DNA of 64,000 nt from positions 434,001 through 498,000 of the forward strand of contig MCFH01000005.1 of NCBI GenBank assembly GCA_002104945.1, given 5' to 3'. This DNA is from Piromyces finnis. Its lineage: Eukaryota; Neocallimastigomycota; Neocallimastigomycetes; Neocallimastigales; Neocallimastigaceae. Made by a program: the position numbers and the translations under genes. Below, piece by piece: positions 1 through 11,455 of the stretch. Positions within the stretch are counted from its first letter, which is position 1; each line of letters opens with the position of its first letter. Below the pieces are notes generated by a model. It searched no databases. It was not told the origin of the DNA and was given only the letters and a program-made list of their open reading frames with translations.

Positions 1-23
1 ATATTTTTTTATGATAAAAATAG

Positions 24-1571
24 AGTTGTATTAGAAGACTTGATAAAGACATTACTGTTATGTCAGATAAAATCATGACTACTCTTTTAAATATTATTTC
101 TTCTGCTTCAAAATCATCTACTGTTTTAGAAGATGCTTTCCTTGCCGTTGGTGCTTTAAGTGCTGGTATTTAAAATAAATTATTTTTATTTTAAATATTA
201 AAAATTATTTATTATTTATGTATAAATTAATTAATTATTTTTATTTTATTCTTATAATGTATAAAATTATAGTTATTGAAGGTGGTTTCAGTAAATATAT
301 TGAGAGCTTTGTTCCATATCTTAATATTGCTCTTCAAGCTCATGAAGAATATCAAGTATATTGGTTTTTTTTTTTTTAATATTAATATTTAAAAATAAAA
401 TATATAATTAGTATATATTTTATGTTATAATATTAATGTTGCTATTAAATTATATTATAATTTATAATAGATGTGCTCCATTGCTGTTGGTCTTGTAGGT
501 GATATTTGTAGAGCTCTTAATGAAGGTGTTATTCCATTTACTGATGAATTTATGAATCATTTACTTGAAGATTTACAAGTATGAATATCATATAATTATA
601 ATGAAATAAAATTGTTATTTATAATATAATGTTAATAAATTAACTATAAATAGAGCTCAATTCTTCACCGTGATGTCAAGCCTGCTATCCTTTCATGTTT
701 TGGTGATATTGCTTTAGCTATTGGAAGTAACTTTGTTAATTACTTACAAATTGTTATGGTAGTTTTAAAACAAGCTAGTGGAATGGAAGCTTCACCAGTA
801 TGTTGAAATATATTAACCTTTGTAAAAAATTAATATTTTTTATTTATTAATTGTTATATATTATATATTTTATATGATTAATTCAAATACAATAACAAAA
901 GAATGACTATGATATGATTGATTATGTTAATCAATTACGTGAAGGTATTTTAGAAGCCTATGTTGGTATTGTTCAAGGTTTAAAGAGTGGTAACAGTGGT
1001 AAGTATGATGACTTCATATTACAAAAGTTACATAATAAATTATCATTTATATTTATTTATATATTTATTTATTATTATTAATATTATATATTACTTATAA
1101 AGCTGGTGAAATGGCTAGTTATGTTAATGATATATTCGCTTTTATGCATAATATCCATAATGATGTTGAGAAGACCGAAGCTTTAATTAGAGGTATTCTT
1201 GGTTTAATTGGGTAAATATTAATATAGAATATCATATGTATATTTATATAATATTATTATTGAATAGTAGGACTAAATATCTATTATCTAATTAAATAGT
1301 GATTTCGCTGATGCATTCCCTAACGGTGAATTAAATCCATTATTCAATGAACCATGGATTTCTGAAATTATTAGAGAAGGAAAGAGAATGAGAGGTTCTA
1401 TTTCAACAAAGGAAGTTGCTAAATGGGCTAATCAAGTAAATAATATAATATTTTTATATAATAAATTAATTAAATTAATCGAATTTATCGTTAATGAAAA
1501 ACTATTATTTATCTATTTATTATTAATAGATGGTAAAGAGATCTTTACAAGCTGCTTCTGTTTCTTATTAG
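24..1571 (+). CDS. KAP95: Importin subunit beta-1 (karyopherin), C-terminal part, 8 exons
   Basis: Importin beta-1 carries importin-alpha/cargo complexes through the nuclear pore and releases them on Ran-GTP binding. The visible exons are 24-165, 273-355, 471-578, 654-797, 902-998, 1103-1211, 1300-1435 and 1530-1571 (TAG stop). All are joined by GT/AG introns of about 75-115 bp and stay in one frame. The first visible intron (1-23) runs off the window, so the N-terminal HEAT repeats are missing. The spliced protein shows family landmarks: [52 protein letters not shown] with [11 protein letters not shown], then a short basic end. These follow the C-terminal HEAT repeats of animal and yeast importin beta in order. 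Acceptors are mostly TAG; the one before exon 5 is a purine-rich AAG. It is the only housekeeping gene in the window and fixes the DNA as eukaryotic and nuclear. Confidence 0.93.
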
Positions 1572-2280
1572 GAAAACATTATTTTTAAGATATAAACTAT
1601 ATTATTCAGCAATTTTTTAATTTTTTATTTATAAATTTTTTAATTCTATTTTTAAACATATTTTTAATAATATTCTCTGTTTTTTACTTTAAAAAGTGCA
1701 AAAACAAAGTTATAAACATCATTATTAAGCAACTTATTATTTTTTTTTTTATTTATTTTTTTTTAATACTAATGTTTAAAGAAAGAAAATTATTTTAATA
1801 TTTATTTCTATTTTAATCTGTCAAAAGTAGTTGCTTTACATTTATATATATTCACTTAATAATAACTATTATATTTTTATTCTGGAGATGCGTAATAGTT
1901 GATTAAATCTTTATATATTAAATATATTAAAGATAATTACTTTATTTAGAAATAAAGCATTTTCCTTTCAACGATTTAGTATTAAAAAAAAAAAAAAAAA
2001 AAAAAGGAAGAAAGAAATAATTTAGAATATGTTTTAATTTTTATTTAAAAAGTGTATATTTCTTTTTGTTATTATTAATGCATATATATTAAGAAAAGAA
2101 ATATTTACTTATTGTATATTTTTTTCTTTCAAAATGCAAATAATATTTATAAATTAACAAACAAAATAAATAAATCAATAAATAAAATAATACAAAATAA
2201 AATTATTAGATATAACTTGTATTAATAATCTATGTTGATTAGAGTAATTGGTAAAATAAATAATTAAATGAAAATTGAAT
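1572..2280. other. Gene-free AT-rich spacer
   Basis: This is the 3' flank of the importin gene. It holds many T-runs and a 22-base A-run at 1984-2005, possibly the tail of an unrecognised retro-insertion. I see no ORF or RNA gene. Confidence 0.6.
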
Positions 2281-3330
2281 GTATTTATATGTTTATGATA
2301 TGATTTATGCCTAATGCATATCGGTCTCAACAAACCTCACTTAAATTTAGGAATTACCTGGATTATTCGTATTCGATGCGATTATGAATACGCTACCAGA
2401 ATTGCTATTGCCAGTAATAGAGTTACTCCTGACTGCCCTCGTGTCTGTCTATGTTGCGGATATGATGAATAATCTTTTTACCATTGGATATTAGAATGTT
2501 CTGCATTCTTTTAGTACAGAACTTCTTCACTTAGCTTTCTTGATGATCTTTTTACCCTTTTTTACAATAAATATAAGAATCAATTCATCACATACTTACT
2601 CCCTGAAATGGAAGTAAGAAAAACAATTTATAACTATATTTTTACGTTTCTTCTTGGTGGAACTTTAGCTTATGATGAGCTATAAATCGATAAGGCGGAA
2701 CAAAGACATTTGAATGAACAGCTTTACAGTTCATCGGGGTCTCATGTTCCATATGTAGAGGGTCTCGCGGCTTTTCTTACTAAAACAATCCCTATCATTA
2801 GTAGCTCTATGAGGCTATTTTTTGATAGGTTTAGTATAACACCTAACGTAATCAAGAGCGCCGACGTCGTACCGATATGGCAAAGGAACATTCTCAGTGT
2901 TCCGTACACAGGGTTCAATGTTAGTATTTCTTCGAATGAAAATATTATGAACTCATGGGAGAGTTTAGTGGACACCACACTATCATACCTGATGTTACTT
3001 CTTTTTTTTATTTCATTTAATTTATTAGGTAGGGATCAATCCCACACAGTACAAATTGCAGAGTTCATTGAACTTTTATGCAACTTATATAATTATTTTA
3101 TATTATTTTATATTTATATTTTTATTATTTTTATTTATTATTTATTATATTAATATGTATTATCACCTAATATTATGTAATATCACAAATTAAATAAATA
3201 AATAAAAGATGTGTATTCTCTTCCTAGTCTAAAAAAAAAAAAAAAAAAAAAATGATATGATTTATACATTTAATTTATTACAGTATAATTTTAATATATT
3301 TGTCACTTAAATATTTCACATTTTCTAACA
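2281..3330 (+). repeat. Interspersed repeat copy, split by a LINE B insertion
   Basis: If the LINE B fragment and one target duplication are removed, bases 2281-2308 plus 3266-3330 read as one sequence. It resembles 6117-6210 (shared blocks such as TTTAATT-GTTACA, CATATTTG and TTCACAT-TTCTAACA). The repeat was therefore present before LINE B landed in it. An inverted relative lies at 6577-6640. The type of element is unknown. Confidence 0.5.
2309..3251 (+). pseudogene. LINE family B, 5'-truncated 3' end with poly-A tail
   Basis: This is a dead 3' fragment of a non-LTR retrotransposon. It encodes the C-terminal CCHC-like knuckle (CPRVCLCCGY...HWILEC) and the end of the ORF, which parallels the C-terminus of LINE A (FLLGG, then TPFL/VPYV and LTK-IPFA-like blocks). 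Compared with the copy at 18326-19260 it has two CAA-to-TAA stops, one in the knuckle and one after AYDEL, so it is non-coding. The 3' end is CTCTTCCTAGTCT followed by about 20 A. A perfect 14-bp target duplication, ATGATATGATTTAT, lies at 2295-2308 and 3252-3265, so this was a single target-primed event. An open frame of 147 codons at 2710-3153 is only part of this relic. Confidence 0.88.
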
Positions 3331-3821
3331 TTAACCTAATTATTCTGTAAAGAATTAATTGGTTTGGTATTGAATATAAATGTTAAAATTACAAGCAATT
3401 AAATATAATTATATTTTAAATAATCTTTTAAAATTAATTTACATTTTTAATAGTTAATTGGAATATATATTTTTGATTGTTATTTTATATATATATAATT
3501 ATTCATTTTTCATAAATGCTTTTCTGGATAATAGACAACCTTTCATGAATAATAATTTAAAATAAATATTTATTGTATCATGAATTGGATATATATTTGG
3601 CTCTCTATGCCATCTAATTATTTAGTAATTTAGGATTAGAAACTCGTCTTATTTACTCTTGTCCTTTTAATGATTAATCTTCTAGCTTTACATCAGATTT
3701 ACAGTTAATCTTTTAGTTTGTATTTATACTATCCTTTAATAATTTGTAGATAGCTACTCAATTATTTTTTTTTTTTACACTATTTATTAAGTGATATATA
3801 AATAGATAACGAATGATTTAC

Positions 3822-4065
3822 TTTTTTTTTTTTTTTTTTTTGTTTTGTGTCCTTTTGACGATGCATGATTCAACACTTTGATTTTTGTGCCTTATATCGT
3901 ATTGACAAAGCATGATTCACCTTTTTGGTTTTATGTCCTATTGAAAACTCATAGATTCATGGATTACTACTTTAGTTTTACATTTTTGGACAAACTCATG
4001 GCTAACACTGGTTTTGTGTTTATTAGATGATTCATGACTAATTGGCTTTGTGTCAATATATATAT
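3822..4065. repeat. Poly-T tract followed by a degenerate 40-55 bp tandem repeat
   Basis: A 20-base T-run (3822-3841) is followed by five or six diverged units. They share TTTTGTGTCC-T-TTGACAAA and CATGATTCA-type blocks, for example at 3842, 3877, 3922, 3975 and 4010. Read on the minus strand, tandem units run into a poly-A tail, as in the 3' UTR of some retroelements. No coding potential was seen. Confidence 0.5.
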
Positions 4066-6110
4066 ATACGATTTTATCTTTTTAATAAAATAGATATTAG
4101 ATTAGTATTTGATATACTTATTGTTTTCAGTTTATGTGAATTTTAAGTCTTGTTACTAGAGGTTAAATTTGTTAATATGCTAATATGTATATTGACATTA
4201 ATAAGTTCTTCAAATATAAGATACGAAAATCTTGTTTGATATGAGGTAAACACAGTATAGTTGCTTAATGCTTGGGAATATCAACCCCCAAAATACGGTA
4301 ACTACCAGAAAAGATAATATTGTAAGTTTTAGTAAGTTGAGGTGCCTTTTTTACTAAATTTAATTAATAATAAAGGTATTCCTAACATTTTCCTGAATGT
4401 TGGAGATTAAAGATATATGATGAAATTTAATTATCACTACGATTAATTAATAATGATGATTTTTACAACATTTTTCTGTATGATGATAAATATAAACGTA
4501 TAATGAATTGTTGTCATCATTAAGTATGTTAACTTTTATAGAATGTCTTATGCCATAATAAGTTGATAATATATCGATGTGACACTCTCTTTGATATGTA
4601 AATTATAAATTATTGTCAATTAAAACATAATTTATATGTGAATATACCTCTTTATATGTAGGTTTTATTATTCATATTTTAATAAAGTATTTACACTATT
4701 ATTAGTGATACTTTAATTAACGACACTTCAAATACCCGATTTCAGTTTAATAGTAACTAATATATATTTAAATAATAAGTAATAAATTTTATAATTTAAT
4801 AGAAAACTATTATGAATAATTTACAATCTATTTTGTAATATATAGTAGTAACTACTATGAATAAACGTGATATGTCTATACATGTATATTAATGTATAAA
4901 TGTTTTTTTATTCAGTGAAAAAATAGTTATTAACATAGTATGATGCTACTTTATATTTATTAAAACTATTGAAAAATATTTTTATTTAAGACGGTTGTAT
5001 TTAATTCATGAAATTAGTATGATAAAATAATGTATTTGGACAGTATTTTTAAGAAAGTTGCGATAATTTTCATGTTAACGTAATGAAAATATCTGTGGAA
5101 GTAATATATTTGTGATTTTTGGTTTCGTTGATGTTATGATTCATTTTTAGAAATATTACCATTTTCAATATATATCAAAGTTGATAATCATTAACTTTTA
5201 TAATCATATTCCCAGACTCTTTCTTTAGATAATGTATGAATCTTTTAAAACTTATTTTATTAAAGTCATACTCTAAGTATGTATTGTTAGAAAATATTCT
5301 TTCTATTGCACACACAAACTTCAATAATTTTCTTGATAAATAATCAATATTAAAAGAACAAATTTATTTAGATTTCATGTATCATATTTTCAAAGTGAAT
5401 ATTACTATATAATCTCCTTTGAAATAGAAGTTAAATTAATTTTAATATCATAACTATCTATATTTAAGCAATTTTAAATTCTCTAGCTATTTTTTTTATT
5501 TTACTATTGATGATTTTATTTTGAATTACAATGCCATCCAGTTGATATGGTGATATAGGTGTCGTTGTTCCCCGGGGTTAAAGTTACTTATTTAAATTTA
5601 GGTTACTTTTTATATTTTCTAAGCTAACTAAATTCAAATTAATTTAAATATTAGTAATTTATTTGTTTTAGGAAATATAATGTTTGAATTCTTCCATTAT
5701 AAGTTCATTTATATTATATTAAAAAATAGAACACTACATATATATTATATTTTTCATATTGATTATTTTTCTTTATATTATTAATCTCTTTTATTTCTAT
5801 TCTTTGGCTATGAAAGTTAATATATAATTTCTAAAACTCAAATTCTAGGACTTTTTAAAAATATTATCTATCATTTAGATAATATCAGACTAAATAATTT
5901 ATATATAATGGTTAGAATTTCCAATTTTTTATTTACTCTTTGTCCTTTGTTATAATTTAGTATTTGGCGGTTAATTCACCTTTTAGAGAATCAATCTAGA
6001 TTCATTCAAGACTCTTAATCTATTAGGTATAATCTTTATTAAGGTTTATTAATACTTAGGTTAAGAATTAACTTAGATTAAAAAGTTAGTATAAAAAAAA
6101 ATACATATTA
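4066..6110. other. Gene-free AT-rich stretch
   Basis: I see no convincing ORF, RNA gene or complete mobile element. A few less AT-rich islands (4255-4320, 5535-5585) stand out but match nothing I recognise; they may be eroded transposons. Confidence 0.5.
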
Positions 6111-6116
6111 CATGTA

Positions 6117-6642
6117 TTTATATATTTATAATGTGGCTTATATATTTAATTCGTTACAATATGTATCAACATATTTGACCCTTCTTTAAAATAATTCACA
6201 TATTCTAACAAAATAAAGAAGTGAAAAATGAAATATAAAAGATGATATTTCAGAAATAAATTTATAAAAATATTTATAAAAATATTATTAATTTTTAATA
6301 ATTTAAAAAATGATATTAAAGGTTTTAATATTATTTATTAAAGATTTATAATTTCTAGAAATTTTAATACTATTTTATTTTATAAATTATAGAAAACATT
6401 TATAATAAGTGAATAAATAAGTTAAAAAATTGTCATATCAGACTCAAATTCTCTAGATTGGATTTTCCAAACTGTCGCGTTTTCATTAGATCATTTGATA
6501 TACACTTTTTTTTTGTTATATAGAATGAAGTGTTAACAAATAAACAAATAGATCAATAAACTTCAGAATAAGAAATAATAGTCAAATATTTTGAAACTTA
6601 TTGTAATAAATTAATATATAAGCCACGTTATAAATATAGAAA
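6117..6642. mobile_element. Possible non-autonomous element with about 60-bp terminal inverted repeats
   Basis: Bases 6117-6177 and the reverse complement of about 6580-6640 align over roughly 60 bp with a handful of mismatches. Shared core: TATATTTATAA-GTGGCTTATATATT, then TTACAATA-GT-TCAA-ATATTTGAC. The interior of about 400 bp has no ORF. A third copy of one end occurs at 2281-3330. It looks like a small DNA transposon or foldback element, but no target duplication could be settled, so the class is uncertain. Confidence 0.45.
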
Positions 6643-6660
6643 AAAGTTAACATAATAATT

Positions 6661-6683
6661 TTTTTTTTTAGACTAGGAAGAGA
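6661..6683 (-). mobile_element. Minimal LINE B insertion (3'-terminal stub)
   Basis: Nine T, then the complement of the last 13-14 bases of LINE B (AGACTAGGAAGAG), sit between perfect 12-bp direct repeats AACATAATAATT at 6649-6660 and 6684-6695. This is a complete insertion by its boundaries but retains almost nothing beyond the poly-A junction. Confidence 0.8.
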
Positions 6684-6695
6684 AACATAATAATT

Positions 6696-7417
6696 ATAAA
6701 TCCGAATTAAGATTATATCTAATAATTAATTAATTAATGAATCAATAAATAAATATGCATACAATTTTATTCTTCTTTTTCATTATTGCTAGTTTTTTTT
6801 TTTTTTTTTTTTTATAAAGGGTTTATTGCTTTAATTAAAGTTATTTTAATAATTGGTAGAATATCCAAAAAATTGAAAGAAAAAAGGCGAAAGATTTGCT
6901 CGATCTACAAAAATCAAAAGATTGATAATGGGATTTTATTCCATGAACCATTGTTAAAATTAATTGGATAATATGAAAAGCATAGAATAAATAAATTAAA
7001 ACTAAAAAATATATATATATATAAATGGTAATTTATAGAAAATTGACAAAATTTAGAATTTTCCCATTTGTTGTTAAATAATTGATTTGTGCAATAGAAA
7101 TTAATATGACATTAGTTTGGTCAAACTTTAATTTTAGAAATGCCGTATTAATATTTTGTAGATCAAAAAATGGGAGACAACAAAACAATACAAGTAAACG
7201 ATAAAAATTGAAAACATTTATTATAATAAATATATTTATAAAAAAATAGTTCTTTAATAATTTATTAATAAAAACAAAATTTATATTAAATTTTGATAGT
7301 ATTTTATTTATTATAATTATTATTTTTACAATTTATATTATTAACAATAATAATATATTATATTTCAAATATTATTTATACTATTTTACTATTTATATAA
7401 AGAACTTTATATTAAAT
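6696..7417. other. Gene-free AT-rich spacer before GH6 copy 1
   Basis: It contains a T-run at about 6795-6813. A 61-codon frame (6786-6971) begins in that T-run and has no features of a real protein. The sequence shared with GH6 copy 2 starts near 7418. Confidence 0.5.
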
Positions 7418-7484
7418 AACTTTTTAATTAACTTTTAATTTATTTTATAAAATTTTATTTATATAAAGTCTCATATTAAATAAC

Positions 7485-8975
7485 TTAGAGTGGTGGGTTA
7501 GCGTTCTTAAGACCTTCTTCGAAGAAGGCTTGGAACCATTGACCGGCTTCTGGAGCTGGCTTCATGGCGGTTCTGTGACCACAGTAACCATCGTAACGCT
7601 TAGCACTTTCATCAGAAGTACCATCAGATTCACCGTATGGCTTAACCCAGTAGAAAGCATCAAGGTAATCCATACCAGCAATTGGACTGGCTTGTGGACG
7701 AGCACCAATACCAGATCCCATTTGGTTACACCATTCTCCTGGGTGGAAACGGTCGTTCTTAACACCATTACGAGAAGTATCTTCAATGAAGTAGACAGAC
7801 TTGATACCAGCAGACTTGAAGTCCTTGTACATGGCTTCAATGTATCTCTTTTCATCTGGGCAAGAGTTCCATTCAGTTTCTGGACCACGAGAAAGTTCTG
7901 GGTCTTCCCATGGAGTGTAGTTAGCAACGTTGGAAGCGAAACCACGAACTTGACCTGGAGAACCAGAGGAAATAACCTTAGAGTAAACCTTACCGGCCTT
8001 TTCACGGTTGTCATCCCAACCTAACCAGAAAGCGTGACCAATATCAAGGTACATAGAAACGTGTGGAAGAACACCGAACTTCTTAATTAAGTAAGCGTGA
8101 CCATCGTAGTAGTACTTTTCAGACTTAGCACAAGCTGGAGTAGATTCAATGTTGGTAACCATGTTAGCAAGGGAATCTGGTTCAATAATAAGGACAACTG
8201 GTTGAGAAATGTAAGTCTTTAACTTTTCTTCAATGACATCAATGTATTCAGACTTGTAACGAGCGGCATCAGCATCGTTGGCAAGAAGTTCACCATTGGA
8301 AGCAAGAGCGTGACAATCACGACCTGGTAAATCGTAAACAACAAAGACAGTTAAGACAGTTTGACCAGTGGCGTTTTGTTCAGCAAGAGCAGACTTAAGG
8401 TTTCTTTCTAACCAGTTTTGCATGTTTTCAATGTTATCTAACCAGATAGCGTTAGAGTATTCCTTCATCTTTTCAGCCTTAGCAATAAGGGAAGAGTCAC
8501 TCATTTGAGCAATAGCAGCATCAACTTCAGCAGTGTAGTATGGGTTGATGAAGAATTTGTGACCCTTGAATGGGTTACCACTGTGAGTGTATTGGGAACC
8601 AATACTTGGGTTAGAATCATCGTAACTGCCGTTGTTAGATGAAGAGTTGTTACTGCTACTTCCACCAGTAACAATACCACACCAATCACCGTTTTCAACA
8701 CCCCACTTACCATCACTATCAGTGTAAACAGCTTGAGTAGTGGAAGTACAACAGTTGTAACCTAAAGCCTTAGCCCAGCAAGAAGCAGAGTTAGTAGCGG
8801 CTGGAATACCACACCAGTTACCGTTTTCAATACCCCACTTACCATCAGCGTCAGTGTATTCAACCTTAGCGCTAGAAGAAGAACAGCATGGGTAACCTAA
8901 GTTTTGGGACCAGCAAGCAGCAGAAGCCTTAGCGGCAAGAGCAGCAGCAGCAATTAAAGCAACAGAAGTTTTCAT
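7485..8975 (-). CDS. Dockerin-bearing GH6 cellulase (cellobiohydrolase type), copy 1
   Basis: A secreted 496-aa inverting cellulase that releases cellobiose from cellulose chains. Residues 1-19 are a signal peptide. Two fungal dockerin (CBM10-like) modules lie at about 20-58 and 66-102, each Cys-rich with a YTD-DGKWG-ENG-WCGI signature. A Ser/Asn linker follows (about 103-125), then a GH6 domain to the end. Family signatures are VVYDLPGRDC (213-221, with D220 matching Trichoderma Cel6A D175) and IIEPDSLAN (catalytic acid D267); D451 in ESDGTSDES matches the proposed base region. The gene has no intron and uses many C-ending codons, unlike the GH9 genes here, as expected of a highly expressed gene. 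The dockerins imply assembly into a cellulosome. Copy 2 lies about 21.9 kb to the right. Cellobiohydrolase versus endoglucanase cannot be settled from sequence alone. Confidence 0.95.
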   Translation of the reverse strand: MKTSVALIAAAALAAKASAACWSQNLGYPCCSSSSAKVEYTDADGKWGIENGNWCGIPAATNSASCWAKALGYNCCTSTTQAVYTDSDGKWGVENGDWCGIVTGGSSSNNSSSNNGSYDDSNPSIGSQYTHSGNPFKGHKFFINPYYTAEVDAAIAQMSDSSLIAKAEKMKEYSNAIWLDNIENMQNWLERNLKSALAEQNATGQTVLTVFVVYDLPGRDCHALASNGELLANDADAARYKSEYIDVIEEKLKTYISQPVVLIIEPDSLANMVTNIESTPACAKSEKYYYDGHAYLIKKFGVLPHVSMYLDIGHAFWLGWDDNREKAGKVYSKVISSGSPGQVRGFASNVANYTPWEDPELSRGPETEWNSCPDEKRYIEAMYKDFKSAGIKSVYFIEDTSRNGVKNDRFHPGEWCNQMGSGIGARPQASPIAGMDYLDAFYWVKPYGESDGTSDESAKRYDGYCGHRTAMKPAPEAGQWFQAFFEEGLKNANPPL

Positions 8976-9030
8976 TTTGAAATTAAAATAATACTAAAAA
9001 AAATTATATATTTTGTTTTTTATATTTGTA

Positions 9031-9042
9031 GCGACTTGCACC
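9031..9042 (-). promoter_or_regulatory. GCAAG-core upstream motif of GH6 copy 1
   Basis: On the coding strand it reads GGTGCAAGTCGC, about 56-67 bp before the ATG. Related GCAAG motifs precede the other three cellulase genes. Next to it, a block reading CTCTGGAAGAAAATAAA is conserved in front of GH6 copy 2. Function is inferred only. Confidence 0.4.
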
Positions 9043-9921
9043 TATTAATTATTTATTTTCTTCCAGAGAAAAATAAAATAAAAATTAATAATGAATTAAA
9101 AAAAAAAAAAGAAAAAATTCTTCTTTTATATAAAATAATTTAATTTATTAATGATAGATTTTTGTATGTCAAACTTGACAATATTTAAAAAAATAATATT
9201 AATTAAGATAAAAGCAAATAAATTTGAATTTTGTTTTGTAGATCAATTCCTTTTTTTTAATATTAATAATATTTGTTAATATAAATTAAAAAATATTTAA
9301 TAATATTTTAAATTGAAATAAATGACCTATGAGCAATAATTACAATATATAAAAAAATTTAAAAAATATAAATTAAACTATTTATTAATATATGTTTAAA
9401 TAAATAAAATTAAGATATTATTCGTTAAAATAACAGTTTCAAAAAAAGTTACACAAAAAAATGTATCATGCCCAAATTCAACATTACAATTCTAAATCCT
9501 AAATTGCAATTACCGTATATAACACCACTTTTATTTTAATTTGTTATTATTTAATTTTTTATATTAATATCATATGTTCTTATTTGTCTTTGATATTAAA
9601 TTTTTAAAACTGTATATATGTAATAAAGTATATAGTAAATATTATTTAATAATAAATTGTGAGGATTATTAGCTTGAATTGGTATACATTTTATAATTAA
9701 GAAAATTAGTTTAATAAATATTATTTTGAAGCTTCAAAATAAATATTATTAATGTTTTTTTCTCAATATGTTATATTAATGACTTTTATAAAGCTAAATA
9801 TTATTAAATATTTATATTTTGGTAATAAAAATCATAAATTAAGTGTTTTTTTTTTTTAATTATTTTCATGGTCATATAATTAATTTATTTATAATAGAGT
9901 AATAATATACTTTTTAGTTAA

Positions 9922-10042
9922 CTTTGTTTCTAATAAAATTTAACAAGATTTTATTTTTTAAACAAAAGGTATTTTTCAAATTTAACATTTAAAAAATAAA
10001 GTCTTGTTAAATTTTATTAGAAACAAATACCTTTTGTTTTTA
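9922..10042. repeat. Interlocked inverted repeats (A-B-A'-B')
   Basis: Arm A at about 9924-9961 is matched in inverted form at about 9986-10026 with one mismatch over some 36-38 bp. A second pair, ACAAAAGGTATTT near 9962 and AAATACCTTTTGTTT near 10026, interlocks with it. In the inverted half the two blocks are contiguous in swapped order. Origin unknown. Confidence 0.65.
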
Positions 10043-10959
10043 CTAATGATTTAATTAAAACAAAAAATATATTTATATATATTTTAATGAATATTTAATT
10101 ATATAATTAATTTCTTTATTTACAAAAAAGAGCCGTTAATGAAAATAGAATTTAAGTAATGAAATTATAAGGCCGCTGCTAATAAATATAAAAAATAAGT
10201 TATATAAATAAAATACTTTTTTACAAAATACCAAATTTTATTTTTTAATTAATTATCCCATTATTATGTAAAGAAAGTATTAATAATAAATTCTTTTTTA
10301 TTTGATAGAGTCGCTTATTAATATATTATATATATTATATAAAAATAAAAAAACATATGGATAATGAAAAAAATTTATTTATATTAACTTTAATTAAAAA
10401 GGTTAAGTTTAGAAAAAAAAAAAGTTTGTTAATAATATTTTTGTTATTATATTTCACATCAGACAAAAATTAGGAAGGATTTAAATATTTATTATAATTA
10501 AAAATATATATATAAAATTATAGAATTTCCTTATTAAAGGTTAAATATTTAATATTCCTATTAGAAAAATTATAAATAGTTTCATAGTATAATAATTTCG
10601 ATTAATCTATAATTTTCATTTTTATACTTTTTTTATACTAATTTGTTATATTTCTTAATTTTAAAATTCTCAATTAATATAGATATAACAATAAAGAATA
10701 TTTAGACCACCTACACTTCTTATTTCATTTCTATAAATTAAACTTCTATTACTCTTTTTAATACAAACAACCATTTCGTTACTTTAAAAATGAATTTTAA
10801 ATATTTTATTATTAAAATTTAGTCAAAAATATTACTCAATTCAATATACATAATTCATTTATTATTTATTCATATATAATTATATATTTTTTAATTTAAA
10901 ATTTATTTTTTTTTTGAATAATAAATATTACTACATTGTCATTTTTAAATACAATATAC

Positions 10960-11455
10960 TACTACTTATTTTTTGAGTCACAGAATTTAGATTAGTAAAA
11001 ATTTTCTTTAATCGATGATTTATTTATTAGAAGTAACTGAATCTATAGCTGTGACAATTTTTTTATCCTTTATATTTTTGGATAAATATTTACAATATTA
11101 TTACTATTACATAACTACATTTGCTATATATTTATATAATACTAATAATATATGTAAATATTAATTTGTAATAAAAATATTTTAATGATTAACACTAAAT
11201 ATTCATATTTCATTTTACAGTATGTAAGAAAGTAAAAAAAAAAACCATAATTTGTTTGAAAATAGAAGTAACTGTTCTTATAGCTGTAAACTTATCCATG
11301 AATTTTTATCTAATCATTTATATTTAATATAAATATTTTAAAAATATTTATTTTGTAAAATACTCATATTATTTTTGCGGTACGTAGATTAGTGTAAATT
11401 CAAGTGAGGAATAATTTTAGAAGTAACTATTTCAATAGCCGCAAATTAAAATGAG
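10960..11455. repeat. Three-copy degenerate repeat
   Basis: AGAAGTAACTG-ATCTATAGCTGTGA recurs in variants at about 11029, 11265 and 11420. Each is preceded by about 60 bp that also aligns loosely (an AGATTAGTAAA-like or GTATGTAAG-like segment). Spacing is about 235 then 155 bp. Minus-strand reading gives similar short peptides (TAI..VTS), but stops surround them, so I treat it as a non-coding or eroded repeat. Confidence 0.45.

Noticed and set aside
2281-6642. LTR retrotransposon bounded by the repeats at 2281 and 6117.
   Set aside because: The repeats are short and diverged, there is an inverted third copy, and no gag/pol sequence lies between.
6786-6971. 61-codon frame starting in a poly-T tract.
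   Set aside because: It starts with a Phe run from the T tract and is Lys/Ile-rich with no recognisable feature; expected by chance.
7530-8024. Long frames opposite and beside GH6 (164 and 150 codons; also 29404-29898 and 29436-29888).
   Set aside because: Shadows of the C-rich GH6 genes. No homology or domain; the real frame carries signal peptide, dockerins and GH6 motifs.
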